Source: Sphingomonas palmae
Lineage (GTDB): Bacteria; Pseudomonadota; Alphaproteobacteria; Sphingomonadales; Sphingomonadaceae
Assembly: GCF_900109565.1 (NCBI RefSeq)
Contig: NZ_FNZZ01000006.1
Span: 1 to 64,000, forward strand
Reading direction: 5' to 3'
Length of the DNA stretch: 64,000 nucleotides
The notes under the pieces are model-generated. The model was not told the DNA's origin. It did no database searches and worked only from the letters and a program-made list of their open reading frames with translations. The position numbers were made by a program, and so were the translations under genes. This document shows positions 42,065-51,379 of the stretch, one piece after another (position 1 is the first letter of the stretch; each line of letters starts with the position of its first letter).

Positions 42065-42973
42065 TTATGCGATCGCGGTGCAGGTGTGCTGATGCGCGAG
42101 GAAGTGGAGCCGGAACGCCTTCACCGCGGGGGCGAGGGTGCGATTGACGGGGTGCGCGATGCCGATCGTCCGCTCGATCACCGGCGCCTCGAGCCGCCGC
42201 GCCGCGAGCGCCCCCATGTGCAGCATGCCCAGACACGAGCGTGGCAGCGCGGTGATGCCGAGCCCAGCCTCGATCATCGCGCCGACCGTCGCCAGCTGGG
42301 TGCATTCGTACAAGGGGCGCACCGCGACATCCGCCTTGCTCATCGCGGCGTCGGTCAGGTCGCGCACGCTGCTGCGCGCTGCCATCGCAATGAATGGATG
42401 GTCGACGAATATGTCCCAGCGTGCCGGCGCGGGAACGTCGAGCGCGCTGCCCGCGGGTACGATCAGGTCGAGCCGATCGTCGAACAAGGGCGCGAAATGA
42501 AAGTCGCTGCTGGGCGGTGGCGTGGTGACCGCCAGATCGACCTGCCGGTCCTGCATCTGCTGGTACAAGGTGCCGGACAGGTGATCGCGCACGATCACCT
42601 CGACCTGTGGGTGCGCAGCCAGGAACGTTGCCATGACACGCGGCAGCGCACCCGCCGCGACCGACGGCAGGGCACCGATGACGACGCGCCCGCGCTGCCC
42701 GGCGAAATTCTGCGCCAGTTCGGTGAAAGCATGGTCGAAGTCGGCTGTCAGCCGTTCGACGATCGGCAGCAACGCCTCTCCCGCGCTGGTCAGGCGGACG
42801 TTGCGGCTGTCGCGGTCGAACAATCGCGTGCCGAGCTGTTCCTCGAGCAGCCGGATCGTGCGGCTGAGCGCCGGTTGCGAGACGTTGGTGAGCCGCCCGG
42901 TCTCGCTGAAGCTGCGGTTGTACGCGACCTGCATGAACAGGCGCAGGCTGGACATGCTGGGCGAGCGGCGCAT
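42065..42973 (-). CDS. LysR-family transcriptional regulator
   Basis: This 302-residue LysR regulator has the N-terminal winged helix (MSSLRLFMQVAYNRSFSETG, LTNVSQPALSRTIRLLEEQL, LFDRDSRNVRLTSAGE) and a periplasmic-binding-fold effector domain. The start is uncertain: ATG 42973 gives the usual length; TTG 43009 has AGGA 5 nt upstream and would add 12 residues; ATG 42955 also works. It is on the same strand as the CitMHS operon and probably controls it, with the effector likely a carboxylate. The palindrome at 42048 lies between the two. Confidence 0.9.
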   Translation of the reverse strand: MRRSPSMSSLRLFMQVAYNRSFSETGRLTNVSQPALSRTIRLLEEQLGTRLFDRDSRNVRLTSAGEALLPIVERLTADFDHAFTELAQNFAGQRGRVVIGALPSVAAGALPRVMATFLAAHPQVEVIVRDHLSGTLYQQMQDRQVDLAVTTPPPSSDFHFAPLFDDRLDLIVPAGSALDVPAPARWDIFVDHPFIAMAARSSVRDLTDAAMSKADVAVRPLYECTQLATVGAMIEAGLGITALPRSCLGMLHMGALAARRLEAPVIERTIGIAHPVNRTLAPAVKAFRLHFLAHQHTCTAIA

Positions 42974-43055
42974 CGGCGGGAGGGTGGCGGGCACGAACGA
43001 CGTGGTCAATCCGTCCTGTGCCGCTTGCCGGCGACACAGGACGAGATCGTCTGGT

Positions 43056-44741
43056 CTACTTGCCCGCCGCGGTGTCGGTCACCGGCACCTTGGCGAGATC
43101 GGCGTCGATCGCGCGCAGCTTCTGATCGGTGAGCGCGGGCAGATAGGACTGCAGCGCCTCGAGCGTCACGCCGCGCGCCATGCCGATCTGCGGGCTGGCG
43201 AGCACGTCGGGGATCTGTCGCTGGAGCACCGCCTTCGCGCCCGGATTGTCGAGCAGCGTGCCGAGCGTGGTGGTGAGCGTGTTGTAGCGACCCGAGGCGG
43301 TCGCCGCCGCCAGCCGCGCCTTGCCCGCTTCGATGTCCGCGCCCCAGGGATCGCGCTGTGCCACCGCACGGCCGTCGGCGGTAAAGTCCATGATCTGGTC
43401 GCCGGCGCGCGTGTAGCGCGGCCACTCGGGCAGGCTGCCGCCGTTCGGATCACTCGTCTTCGCGAAATTCACGACGTAGCGGCTGATCGTGTCGCCGACC
43501 TGATTGTCGCGCGGCGTGGTCTTGTCGCCGTACTTGATCGCCTGCGTGTCGAAGAAGAACGGGATGTCGGTGGCGTGCTGCGCGCCCGGCTGCCCGACCG
43601 AGTCCGCGACGTAGGAGAAGCGATACTCCCACACCGGCACGCCCTTGTCGGCGATGGCGGCCGACGCGTCGCGCGCGCCCGCGATCATGAAGCCCGACTT
43701 GCCGCCCATGTCGGCGCTGGTCGCACCGATGATCGTCGGCACGCGCGCAAAATTGCCGCTGCTGTACGCGTCGCCCAGGTTCACCACGACCTTGCCATCG
43801 ACGAACGGGCCGGTGTTGGTGGGTGGCCCGGCCTTGGGACGGAACATCTGCATCATGCTGAGGCCGTCGGTCACGTCTTCGGCGCTGAGCGCGCGCAGCT
43901 TCGCCAGCGCATCGGGCGCGGCGGGATCGATATTCTTCGACCGCGCAAAGGCGGCGCCGACCTGCTCGACATCGGCGAGCGTCTTCTTATCCGATTGGCC
44001 GTTGCCGCCCGACATCACGAAGGCCTTGTTGAACAGCCCGCGCGCGAGCGGCGAAGTGTTGAGCATGTGCACCGACATGCCGCCCGCGCTCTCGCCGATG
44101 ATGGTGACGTTGTTCGGATCACCGCCGAACGCGGCGGCATTGCGCTGCACCCACTTGAGCGCGGCGATCTGGTCCATGACACCGTAATTGCCGAGCATGC
44201 CGTTGTCGGCGTTCGCCTTGGTCAGCTGCGGAAGTGCGAAGGTGCCGAAGCGCCCGACGCGGTAATTGAAGCTGACGAACATGACGCCCTGCTTGGCGAG
44301 GTTCGCGCCCGAGTAGGTCGGGGGCGAGGCGCCGCCGTTGACGAAGCCGCCGCCATAGATCCACACGATGATCGGCAGCTTGGCGTTCGCGCCCGCGCTC
44401 GCCGGTTTCCACACGTTGGCATACAGGCAATCCTCCGCGGGTGTGGTGCCGAGCGGGGCGGCGTCGCTGGGGAAGGGCACCTGCATGCAGTCGTGCGAAT
44501 AGGCGGTCGCGTCGCGCACGCCGGTCCAGGCGGCGGCGGGCTGGGGCGCGCGCCAGCGGAGCTGCCCGACCGGAGGAGCGGCGAAGGGGATGCCCTTCCA
44601 GCTGGCGACGCCGTTTTCGACGCTGCCGCGCACTTGGCCGCGGTCGGTCTTGACGACGGGCGCGCCGGCTTGCGCAATCGCGACAACGGGCGTGGCGAGG
44701 GCGGCGACGGCCGCCAGCACCGCGAAAGGTGACTTGGTCAT
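43056..44741 (-). CDS. Type-B carboxylesterase, secreted
   Basis: This 561-residue esterase has a signal peptide (about 1-24, ending AIAQA) and the type-B features GIPFAAPPVGQLRW, EDCLYANVW, IYGGGFVNGG (oxyanion hole, with Tyr for His in HGGGF) and the nucleophile Ser218 in IIGESAGGMS. A catalytic His is likely in QHATDIPFFF. It would hydrolyse esters of hydrophobic acids or alcohols in the periplasm. It follows TonB receptor 3 by 28 bp on the same strand and so may work on the compound that receptor imports. Confidence 0.93.
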   Translation of the reverse strand: MTKSPFAVLAAVAALATPVVAIAQAGAPVVKTDRGQVRGSVENGVASWKGIPFAAPPVGQLRWRAPQPAAAWTGVRDATAYSHDCMQVPFPSDAAPLGTTPAEDCLYANVWKPASAGANAKLPIIVWIYGGGFVNGGASPPTYSGANLAKQGVMFVSFNYRVGRFGTFALPQLTKANADNGMLGNYGVMDQIAALKWVQRNAAAFGGDPNNVTIIGESAGGMSVHMLNTSPLARGLFNKAFVMSGGNGQSDKKTLADVEQVGAAFARSKNIDPAAPDALAKLRALSAEDVTDGLSMMQMFRPKAGPPTNTGPFVDGKVVVNLGDAYSSGNFARVPTIIGATSADMGGKSGFMIAGARDASAAIADKGVPVWEYRFSYVADSVGQPGAQHATDIPFFFDTQAIKYGDKTTPRDNQVGDTISRYVVNFAKTSDPNGGSLPEWPRYTRAGDQIMDFTADGRAVAQRDPWGADIEAGKARLAAATASGRYNTLTTTLGTLLDNPGAKAVLQRQIPDVLASPQIGMARGVTLEALQSYLPALTDQKLRAIDADLAKVPVTDTAAGK

Positions 44742-44769
44742 GGGATGAAACTCCGTTGAAGGCTGCGCG

Positions 44770-47700
44770 TCAGAAGGCTTTGGTTAGCTGGAACGTCACG
44801 ATACGCCCGAGAATGTTGGCGTTGGAAGGGTCATACGCGCCGTAATTCGCCCCGGCCTGCGTCAGCACGAGCGGCGGGTCCTCGTTGGTGATGTTCTGGA
44901 AATTGGCGCTCAGCCGCACGCCGCCCAGCACGCCGCTGGTACGCGGGACCGAGTAGGTGATGCCGATGTCGAGCGTCTTCCACGACGGCACCTTGGTCTG
45001 GTCACGCCCCGTGATCGGGATCGTGTTGGTGTACGATCCCGTGTAGTTCAGGAACGCGTTGACGCCGAGCCCGCCCAAGTTCCAGCTCAACTGCCCGCGT
45101 CCGCGCAGGCTGACCGGGTAGTAATAGGTGTCGAGCACGTTGACCGTCGCGCCGCCGGGTACCTGTTGCAGCGTCTGGTTCAGGATCTTGGTCACGCTGG
45201 CGCCGATGTTCCAGCGACCGAAGCCGGTCTCGAACTGATAGAAGGTCTGGAAGTCGAGTCCGTCCTGAAAGGTCGTGGCGGCATTGGCGTTGCGCGCATC
45301 GAGGATCACGCCGACCGTGCAGGCGCTGAGGACCGGCGTGTTGTAGAGCGCGGGATTGGCGGCGATGAAATTGGCGAGACGCGGGTCATAGGTTGCCGGG
45401 TTGCCGTTGACGCAGTTCGCCGGGTTGCTGACCGGTTGAATGTACTGGCTGTAAAGCGCCGCATTGGCCGGATTGGACAGGAACAGCCCGACATTCTGCC
45501 CGACGATCTGGTTCGAATAATGCGTGTTGTAATAGGTGCCGGAGAAGCGGAACCCGCTGCCCGCCGGCTTGACGTCGAAGCCCGCCGACCAGGTCGTGGC
45601 CGTCTCCGGACGCAGGTCGCGATTCGCACCGAGCAGGATGTAGGTGCTGCTGAACCCAGGATAGAGCAGTGCGATATCCTGCCGCCCCGAATTGTTCGCG
45701 AATGGCAGGCCGATCACCGCGGACGAGTAATTGTTCGGGTTGGTGTCGGTCAGCGCGGGTGCGCGGAACGAGGTGCCCCATGATCCGCGGATCGACAGGA
45801 AGTCGTTGACGGTCCAGGTCGCGCCGAACTTCGGATTGGTGGTGCCGCCGAAGTCGGAATAATCGTCGTAACGGACCGCGGCGTCGAGGTTCAGCTCCTG
45901 GATCAGCGGCACGTTCATGTCACTGCCGACGATCGGCACGAACAGTTCGGCGAACACGCTCGCGGTGCTGCGCTGCGTGGTGCTATCGTTGGTGATCGCG
46001 AAGTTGTTGTTGGTGCGATCGTTCTCGAACGCGTTGTTGCTGCCGTTGCGTAGATGCTGTCGATTGTAGGCGAGCTCGCCGCCGAATGCGGTGCGCACCT
46101 CGCCGCCGGGCAGCGAGAACAGTGGTCCGTCGAGCTTCACCACCGAATCGACGAAGGTGTTGTACGAGTATTGCGTGTTGGTGCCGAGGAAGGTCGCGTA
46201 CTGCTCGGAGGAGAGCGGCGCGTTGCCGTAAGGATTGATGCGGCCCGCGGTGATCTGCGCGGCGAGGGCCGCACCGTTCGCGTTGTTGTCGAAATTGCAG
46301 ATGCCGCAGGTCGAATCGTGCGCGTAGGTGAAGTAGGTATCGATGTTCCAGCGGTTGGGTAGATGCCCGGTCATGCCGCCGGTCACGCTGACCGTCTCGG
46401 TCGGGTTCTTCGTCACCGACGGCCCACCGAAAAAGGTGATCGGATCGACCGCGACCGTCTGCGCCAGCGCGCCGCCGCAGTCCGCGTTGGCGGCCGATGC
46501 CGAAGCCGGCGCGCCGTTGATGTAATACGGACTGCCCTGGCAGACGAGCACGTTGTTGCCGACGCGCGAATTACCGTAGCTCCGGCTCGACGTCTCGCGC
46601 TTGGTGTAGAAGGACTCGAGGTACAGCGACAGCGTCGGCGTCAGGTCCTGGTTGATGAATACCGCAGCCTGATCGCGCTTCTGTCGGCCGACGAAGTCGG
46701 TGAAATCAGACTGATCGACCAGATTCGCGCCGGGCGTGAGCTGTGCGAAGGTGGTGCCGGGCGCGGCGTTCGTCGGAATGGTATAGTAAGCGTAGGGAAC
46801 GCCGTTGCCGCCGGTGACGAGCGTCGGCGTCGACACGCCCAGTGTCGCGTTGTTGGCACGCGAGTCGACACCGCCGAGCGGGGTCAGGTCGCGGCGCAGG
46901 AACTTCGAGCGTCCGCTGGTGAAAGGGTCGCGGTCCTCGTGATCGTAGGTGACGATGATGTTGCCGGTGTCCCAGCTCTTGCCTGCGGTGACCGAGACCC
47001 CCCACACGTTGTTGTAACGGTTGAACGTGTCGCGGCCCGACACCTCCAGCCCGTCGAACTTCTTGCGCAGGACGTAATTAATCACGCCCGAGATCGCGTC
47101 GGAGCCGTAGATTGCCGAATTGCCGTCGCTCACCACCTCGATCCGTTCGAGTGCGGCGACCGGGATCTGGATCGATTCGGTAAAGGTGCTGGCGGCGCCG
47201 CTCGGCACGACGCGGCGGCCGTCGACCAGAGTCAGCGTCGCGGAGGTGCCGAGCCCGCGCAGGTTGATCGCGGTGCCCTGCGTCGAGTTGCCGCCGTACC
47301 CCGCAGTGCCACCCTGGCGATAGACCGGACCTGAGCCGCCCGAGTTCGGATTGTTCTGCACCTGCGGGATCGTCTGCAGCACGTCGTTGACGTTGGTGTA
47401 ACCGGTCGCCAGCACCTGCGAGCGGTCGATCGCCAGCGTCTGCGATCCCACCGGCTTGACGCCCGAAATGTTGGTGCCGGTGACGATGATGTCCTGCCCC
47501 GCGCCCGCGTCGTCCGTCGCTTGGGCGGCTTCCGGCTCGGACGCGGGCTGCTCGATGGTCGTGACCTGCGCGCCGGCGGGTGCGTCGGCGGTCTGCGCGT
47601 TGGTGGGGATCGGCGGTGCGACCGGCTCGTCGGTGGTCGACTGCGCGGGCGTGGCGGGCGAGGCGGCACCGCCCTGCGCTGGCGCCTGCGCCGACGCTAC

Positions 47701-47772
47701 GGAGACGTGGGCGGCGATGGCGAGTGCCAGCGTGCTCGAGCCCAGATGAATGACGCGCTTTGTCGGCTTCAC
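44770..47772 (-). CDS. TonB-dependent outer-membrane receptor 3 (1000 residues)
   Basis: This 1000-residue receptor is larger than the other two. Starting at GTG 47772, chosen because GGGGAGG lies 7 nt upstream, it has a signal peptide (about 1-28, ending SVASAQA), a long Pro/Ala/Thr linker, the TonB box at about 90 (GQDIIVTGTNISG), plug motifs LTLVDGRRVVPSG, ERIEVVSDGNSAIYGSDAIS and a barrel ending TFQLTKAF with terminal Phe. The LVDGRRV and DGxSAIYGSDAI motifs are typical of the sphingomonad/xanthomonad class that imports carbohydrates or plant polymers. An ATG at 47787 would bury this ribosome binding site inside the gene. It is divergent from GH3 copy 2 and in line with a carboxylesterase, suggesting uptake of an esterified glycoside. 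Confidence 0.92.
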   Translation of the reverse strand: MKPTKRVIHLGSSTLALAIAAHVSVASAQAPAQGGAASPATPAQSTTDEPVAPPIPTNAQTADAPAGAQVTTIEQPASEPEAAQATDDAGAGQDIIVTGTNISGVKPVGSQTLAIDRSQVLATGYTNVNDVLQTIPQVQNNPNSGGSGPVYRQGGTAGYGGNSTQGTAINLRGLGTSATLTLVDGRRVVPSGAASTFTESIQIPVAALERIEVVSDGNSAIYGSDAISGVINYVLRKKFDGLEVSGRDTFNRYNNVWGVSVTAGKSWDTGNIIVTYDHEDRDPFTSGRSKFLRRDLTPLGGVDSRANNATLGVSTPTLVTGGNGVPYAYYTIPTNAAPGTTFAQLTPGANLVDQSDFTDFVGRQKRDQAAVFINQDLTPTLSLYLESFYTKRETSSRSYGNSRVGNNVLVCQGSPYYINGAPASASAANADCGGALAQTVAVDPITFFGGPSVTKNPTETVSVTGGMTGHLPNRWNIDTYFTYAHDSTCGICNFDNNANGAALAAQITAGRINPYGNAPLSSEQYATFLGTNTQYSYNTFVDSVVKLDGPLFSLPGGEVRTAFGGELAYNRQHLRNGSNNAFENDRTNNNFAITNDSTTQRSTASVFAELFVPIVGSDMNVPLIQELNLDAAVRYDDYSDFGGTTNPKFGATWTVNDFLSIRGSWGTSFRAPALTDTNPNNYSSAVIGLPFANNSGRQDIALLYPGFSSTYILLGANRDLRPETATTWSAGFDVKPAGSGFRFSGTYYNTHYSNQIVGQNVGLFLSNPANAALYSQYIQPVSNPANCVNGNPATYDPRLANFIAANPALYNTPVLSACTVGVILDARNANAATTFQDGLDFQTFYQFETGFGRWNIGASVTKILNQTLQQVPGGATVNVLDTYYYPVSLRGRGQLSWNLGGLGVNAFLNYTGSYTNTIPITGRDQTKVPSWKTLDIGITYSVPRTSGVLGGVRLSANFQNITNEDPPLVLTQAGANYGAYDPSNANILGRIVTFQLTKAF

Positions 47773-48132
47773 GAATATCCTCCCCATCGGCGCCGCGTTC
47801 CCGCGCGGCTTGTCGCGCCTCCTCGTGCGTTCGTGAAATCGCTGGCTGTTTGGCAGCGTCAGCGATGGCCGGCGGCGTTCAAGGAGACCGTTGTTGATTG
47901 ATGTGCCGCAAGCCCGACCAACAAAAAAATAGAATTTGGCGATCGACCTATTCGGAAACACTATCGATCTCGGAGTGGCATTGATGCCGCAAGCTGATCG
48001 GTCGATAACAATTCGAAGTTTGACGCGATTGATGCGATGCTCATTATCGCTGCAACGATCGCGTGCATGATAGCGGCCGGCCGATTGCCGCGCTGCCACG
48101 CGCGAGCATGCACATGTGGGGGAGGTATTATC
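47773..48132. other. Divergent promoter region between TonB receptor 3 and GH3 copy 2
   Basis: These 360 bases hold no gene. The centre has the lowest GC of the right half (ACCAACAAAAAAATAGAATT near 47918-47937). For GH3, TTGACG (48020-48025) and CATTAT (48042-48047) give a plausible promoter at 16-bp spacing. GGCATTGATGCC (47977-47988) is a small inverted repeat that might be an operator. No CGACC-N4-GGTCG site is present, so this is separate from the island's TetR regulon. Confidence 0.5.
48020..48047 (+). promoter_or_regulatory. Predicted promoter of GH3 copy 2
   Basis: TTGACG at -35 and CATTAT at -10 (4/6 match to consensus), separated by 16 bp, would start transcription near 48054, about 80 nt before the TTG start codon. 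Confidence 0.4.
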
Positions 48133-50385
48133 TTGCGTAACCAGTCACAAAGGCTCGCTCGCGCTACATTGCTGGTGGCGACCCTGTTCACCACGCTGCC
48201 GCTCGCCGGTGCTGCGGCGCAGGCGCCTGCAAACCGGAACATGCCAGCCGGCGCGCGTCCGTGGATGAACGCGTCGCTGCCCGCTGACCGCCGCGTCGCG
48301 CTGCTGCTGCCGCAGATGACGCGCGCGGAGAAACGCGTGCTGGTGCAGGGGTTCTTCGCCACCGACTTCCCGCCCAAGCAGTTCACCGCGCCAGCGGAGG
48401 CGCGCAATGGGTCGGCGGGCTACGTTCCCGGCGTTCCGCGGCTCGGCATCCCGCCGCAGTGGCAGGCGGATGCGGGCATCGGCGTCGCCAGCCAGGGCGG
48501 CGCGCCACGCAAGCGCGAGCGCACCGCGCTGCCCTCCAACCTCGCAATCGCGGCGACGTGGGACCGCGCGGTCGCCGAACGCGGTGGCACGATGATCGGC
48601 GCGGAAGCGCGCGCGTCCGGCTTCAACGTGCTGCTGGCCGGCGGCGTCAACCTGGCGCGCGAGCCGCGCAACGGGCGCAACTTCGAATATGGCGGCGAAG
48701 ACCCGCTGCTCGCGGGCACGATGGTCGGCGCGCAGATCGCGGGCATCCAGTCGAACCATGTCGTCTCCACGATCAAGCACTACGCCATCAACGATCAGGA
48801 AACCGATCGCAACGCGGGTAACTCGATCATCGACCCCGCGCAGGCGCGCATGTCCGACCTGCTCGCGTTCCAGTTCGCGATCGAGCGTGCCGATCCGGGC
48901 TCGGTCATGTGTTCGTACAACCGGGTCAACGGCCCCTTCGCGTGCGAGAACCCGTGGCTGCTGAACGAGGTGCTACGGCGCGACTGGAACTGGCCGGGTT
49001 ATGTCATGTCCGACTGGGGCGCGGTTCATTCCACCGCGCCCGCGATTACCGCCGGTCTCGACCAGCAATCGGGCTATCCGTTCGACAAGGAACCGTATCT
49101 CGGCGCTGACCTAGACAAGGCGCTGATGGACGGCACCGTCAAGCAGGCCCAGCTTGACCAGATGGCCGGGCGCATCCTGCACACGATGTTCGCCAAGGGG
49201 CTGTTCGATCATCCGATCGAGGCTGCGCCATTCGACCTGCCCGACGCGACGCTCGCCGCGCACGCCGATGTGACCCGGCAGGCAGCGGAAGCGAGCATGG
49301 TGCTGCTGCGCAACGAAGGCGCGATCCTGCCGTTGTCGCGCGCGGCCAGGCGGATCGTCGTGATCGGCGGGCACGCCGACAAGGGCGTACTGGCAGGCGG
49401 CGGTTCCTCCTTGGTCTACCCCAAGGGCGGAAACGCGGTGCCAGGCTTGCAGCCGACGTTCTGGCCGGGGCCGATCATGTATTATCCGTCATCGCCGATG
49501 GAGGCGATCAGGCGGCAGGCGCCGGATGCTCAGGTGACGTTCGTCGATGGCAGCGATTCAGCCGCTGCGGCCACTGCTGCACGAGACGCCGATGTCGCCA
49601 TCGTGTTCGCGACGCAATGGGCGGGCGAGGCGTTCGATGTGCCGCTTGAACTCGGGAACAACCAGAATGGGCTGATCGACGCCGTTGCCGCGGCAAACCC
49701 GCGCACTGTTGTGGTGTTGGAAAGCGGCGGCGCGGTGCTGACGCCGTGGCGCAACAAGGTCGCAGGGTTGGTCGCGGCGTGGTTTCCCGGAACCGCGGGC
49801 GGCGAGGCGATCGCCAACGTGCTGTTCGGGCGCTTCAATCCCTCGGGCCATCTGCCGGTGACCTTCCCCGACGCCGTCGCGCAGCTGCCGCACCCGGGTG
49901 AGCCGGCGAAGGGAGACGTGACCTATAGCGAGGGTGCGACGGTCGGGTACAAATGGTTCGAGCAGAAGGGGCAGAAGCCCGCTTACGCGTTCGGACACGG
50001 CCTGTCGTACACCAGCTTCGCGATGAACGGGCTGCGCGCGACGCGGGCCGGGCAGGGCGTGCGCGCCGACTTCACCGTCCGCAACACGGGCAAGGTGGCT
50101 GGGAAAGCGGTGCCGCAGGTCTATGTCGCGGGGAACGGGTGGGAAGCACCCAAGCGGCTCGGCGGGTTCGCGTCCGTGATGCTCGCGCCGGGTCAAACGC
50201 GGCAGGTGAGCGTCGCGATCGACCCGCGTCTGTTCGCAACCTTCAACGAGGCAGCGCGAAACTGGACCATCGCCCCCGGAACCTACCAGGTCATGCTGGG
50301 ACATGCCTCCGACCAGATCGACCAGACCGCAACCGTCACGCTGCCGAAGCTGGAGCTGCCGGCGGGATGGCGGCCGGCGTCCTGA
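48133..50385 (+). CDS. Glycoside hydrolase family 3 (beta-glucosidase type), copy 2
   Basis: This 750-residue secreted GH3 enzyme has a signal peptide (about 1-29, ending GAAAQ), the TIM-barrel KHYAINDQE, nucleophile Asp294 in GYVMSDWGAV, a sandwich domain (IVVIGGHADKG, VAIVFATQWAGEA, FNPSGHLPVTFP) and a fibronectin-III-like domain (YAFGHGLSYTSF). It is a clear paralogue of copy 1 (GFNVLLAGGVNL, PRNGRNFEY-x-GEDPLLAGT), but the segment after the barrel differs. The start is TTG 48133: GGGGGAGG is 7 nt upstream and the signal peptide follows. In-frame ATGs further upstream would give a non-secretory N-terminus. Probably periplasmic, trimming sugars from a glycoside entering through receptor 3. 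Confidence 0.92.
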   Translation: MRNQSQRLARATLLVATLFTTLPLAGAAAQAPANRNMPAGARPWMNASLPADRRVALLLPQMTRAEKRVLVQGFFATDFPPKQFTAPAEARNGSAGYVPGVPRLGIPPQWQADAGIGVASQGGAPRKRERTALPSNLAIAATWDRAVAERGGTMIGAEARASGFNVLLAGGVNLAREPRNGRNFEYGGEDPLLAGTMVGAQIAGIQSNHVVSTIKHYAINDQETDRNAGNSIIDPAQARMSDLLAFQFAIERADPGSVMCSYNRVNGPFACENPWLLNEVLRRDWNWPGYVMSDWGAVHSTAPAITAGLDQQSGYPFDKEPYLGADLDKALMDGTVKQAQLDQMAGRILHTMFAKGLFDHPIEAAPFDLPDATLAAHADVTRQAAEASMVLLRNEGAILPLSRAARRIVVIGGHADKGVLAGGGSSLVYPKGGNAVPGLQPTFWPGPIMYYPSSPMEAIRRQAPDAQVTFVDGSDSAAAATAARDADVAIVFATQWAGEAFDVPLELGNNQNGLIDAVAAANPRTVVVLESGGAVLTPWRNKVAGLVAAWFPGTAGGEAIANVLFGRFNPSGHLPVTFPDAVAQLPHPGEPAKGDVTYSEGATVGYKWFEQKGQKPAYAFGHGLSYTSFAMNGLRATRAGQGVRADFTVRNTGKVAGKAVPQVYVAGNGWEAPKRLGGFASVMLAPGQTRQVSVAIDPRLFATFNEAARNWTIAPGTYQVMLGHASDQIDQTATVTLPKLELPAGWRPAS

Positions 50386-50409
50386 GCAGCTGTCGACCCA
50401 GCCACCTTG

Positions 50410-50438
50410 CTCAACGCTGCCGTAATTTGGCAGCGTTG
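50410..50438. terminator. Terminator hairpin between convergent genes
   Basis: TCAACGCTGCC (50410-50420) and GGCAGCGTTGA (50428-50438) form a perfect 11-bp stem around GTAATTT, 25 bp after the GH3 stop and 42 bp before the end of the opposing gene. It can serve both strands, though T-tracts are lacking. Confidence 0.65.
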
Positions 50439-50479
50439 AAGCCGGTCTTGATCGCCGCAACAGCCTTTATCGATCTTTC

Positions 50480-50959
50480 CTAGAACTGTCGCTGGCTGCC
50501 GTCATAGGGTTGGCACTCGCCCTGGAACGTGTTCATCGAGCCGGAGATCGAGATCGTTCCGGCGTAACGATCGATCTCGAACACGGGCGCGTAGAGGAAG
50601 CCGAGATCGATCTTTCCGGTGATCGTCGCGTCCGTCGTCGCCAGCTTCTTGACCGGGCGCCAGCCACCGACGCCGACCTGGGACAACATCGGCTCGGGCG
50701 GCAGAGCCTCGGCAACGGCATCGCGGATGCGAAAGCGTAGGGCTCCACCGAACGGCTCATCCACGCTCTGGCTGCGCGTTCGCTTGCGTCCTTCCTTGTC
50801 GCGGCCGTCCGGCACTTTCTGCGTCGTGTGCAGCGTGCCGCGCCCCGTACAGATCAGGTCGAGCGAGAGCGGCGCATTGCTGACCGGCGCCGGAGCTTGC
50901 TGAGCCATCGCTGGTGTAACGATCGAGGCGAGGACGCCGATGAAGAGCCGTATAGACAT
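50480..50959 (-). CDS. Hypothetical secreted protein
   Basis: This 159-residue protein has a signal peptide (MSIRLFIGVLASIVTPAMAQ, cleavage after Ala19). The mature part has two features: LDLICTGRGTLHTTQ near the N-terminus and ISISGSMNTFQGECQPYD at the C-terminus, with one Cys in each that could form a disulfide bond. I do not recognise a family; similar small periplasmic proteins with a LxLxCxGxG motif are common in sphingomonads. ATG 50959 is chosen for the signal peptide; an in-frame ATG 63 bp upstream is not supported by a ribosome binding site. It stands alone, convergent with GH3 copy 2. Confidence 0.65.
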   Translation of the reverse strand: MSIRLFIGVLASIVTPAMAQQAPAPVSNAPLSLDLICTGRGTLHTTQKVPDGRDKEGRKRTRSQSVDEPFGGALRFRIRDAVAEALPPEPMLSQVGVGGWRPVKKLATTDATITGKIDLGFLYAPVFEIDRYAGTISISGSMNTFQGECQPYDGSQRQF

Positions 50960-51379
50960 CAGGTATGTAGCCCCACGTGTTTCTTTTTTACCAGCTATTG
51001 GCTGCGAGTGCGGCGTGATCAACGCCGATCTCGGCGCTTAGATTTACAATTTCGATACATCGATTGTCGAGAGATCCCGTTGGCCACTTAGCAATATGGA
51101 CATAGTGTCGGTGCTTTCGATGGTCCTTGTTTAAGATATAGGCAAGGCTTCTACCTTATCGAGATAGTTCTGCTCGCATGTAAGACGACTATCGCTTGTT
51201 CAGATATTTGCCTATCTGAAGGTAAGACGAGCCCGCCACGGTGGCATAGTCGATGAGTGTACGCTGGTGCACCGTCATCGCCCGTCGGCTGACACGACGC
51301 AGGTCTTCGCAGCCAGGCTCGGTAAATGGGCGAGGGTCGCACTACGCAACAGCGCGCGCGGCGGACTCGACACGCGATT
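50960..51379. other. AT-richer intergenic region upstream of the oxidase cluster
   Basis: These 420 bases contain no convincing gene. GC content is visibly lower than around it, with TTCTTTTTT (50981-50989), TTGTTTAAGATATAGG and ACTTAGCAATATGG, so promoters for the left gene and for cyo are expected here. The inverted repeat with flanking direct repeats at 51180-51230 is the only strong structure. Confidence 0.5.
51180..51230. repeat. Inverted repeat flanked by direct repeats upstream of cyo
   Basis: TTCAGATA-TTTGCC-TATCTGAA (51199-51220) is a perfect 8+6+8 inverted repeat. On either side is the 9-bp direct repeat GTAAGACGA (51180-51188 and 51222-51230). The ensemble lies about 0.4 kb before cyoA and could be a regulator site for oxidase expression or the footprint of a small insertion. 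Confidence 0.5.

Noticed and set aside
47788..48099. N-terminal extension of TonB receptor 3 to 1109 residues
   Set aside because: The added sequence has no signal peptide at its start, while GTG 47772 has a strong ribosome binding site and opens directly into a signal peptide.
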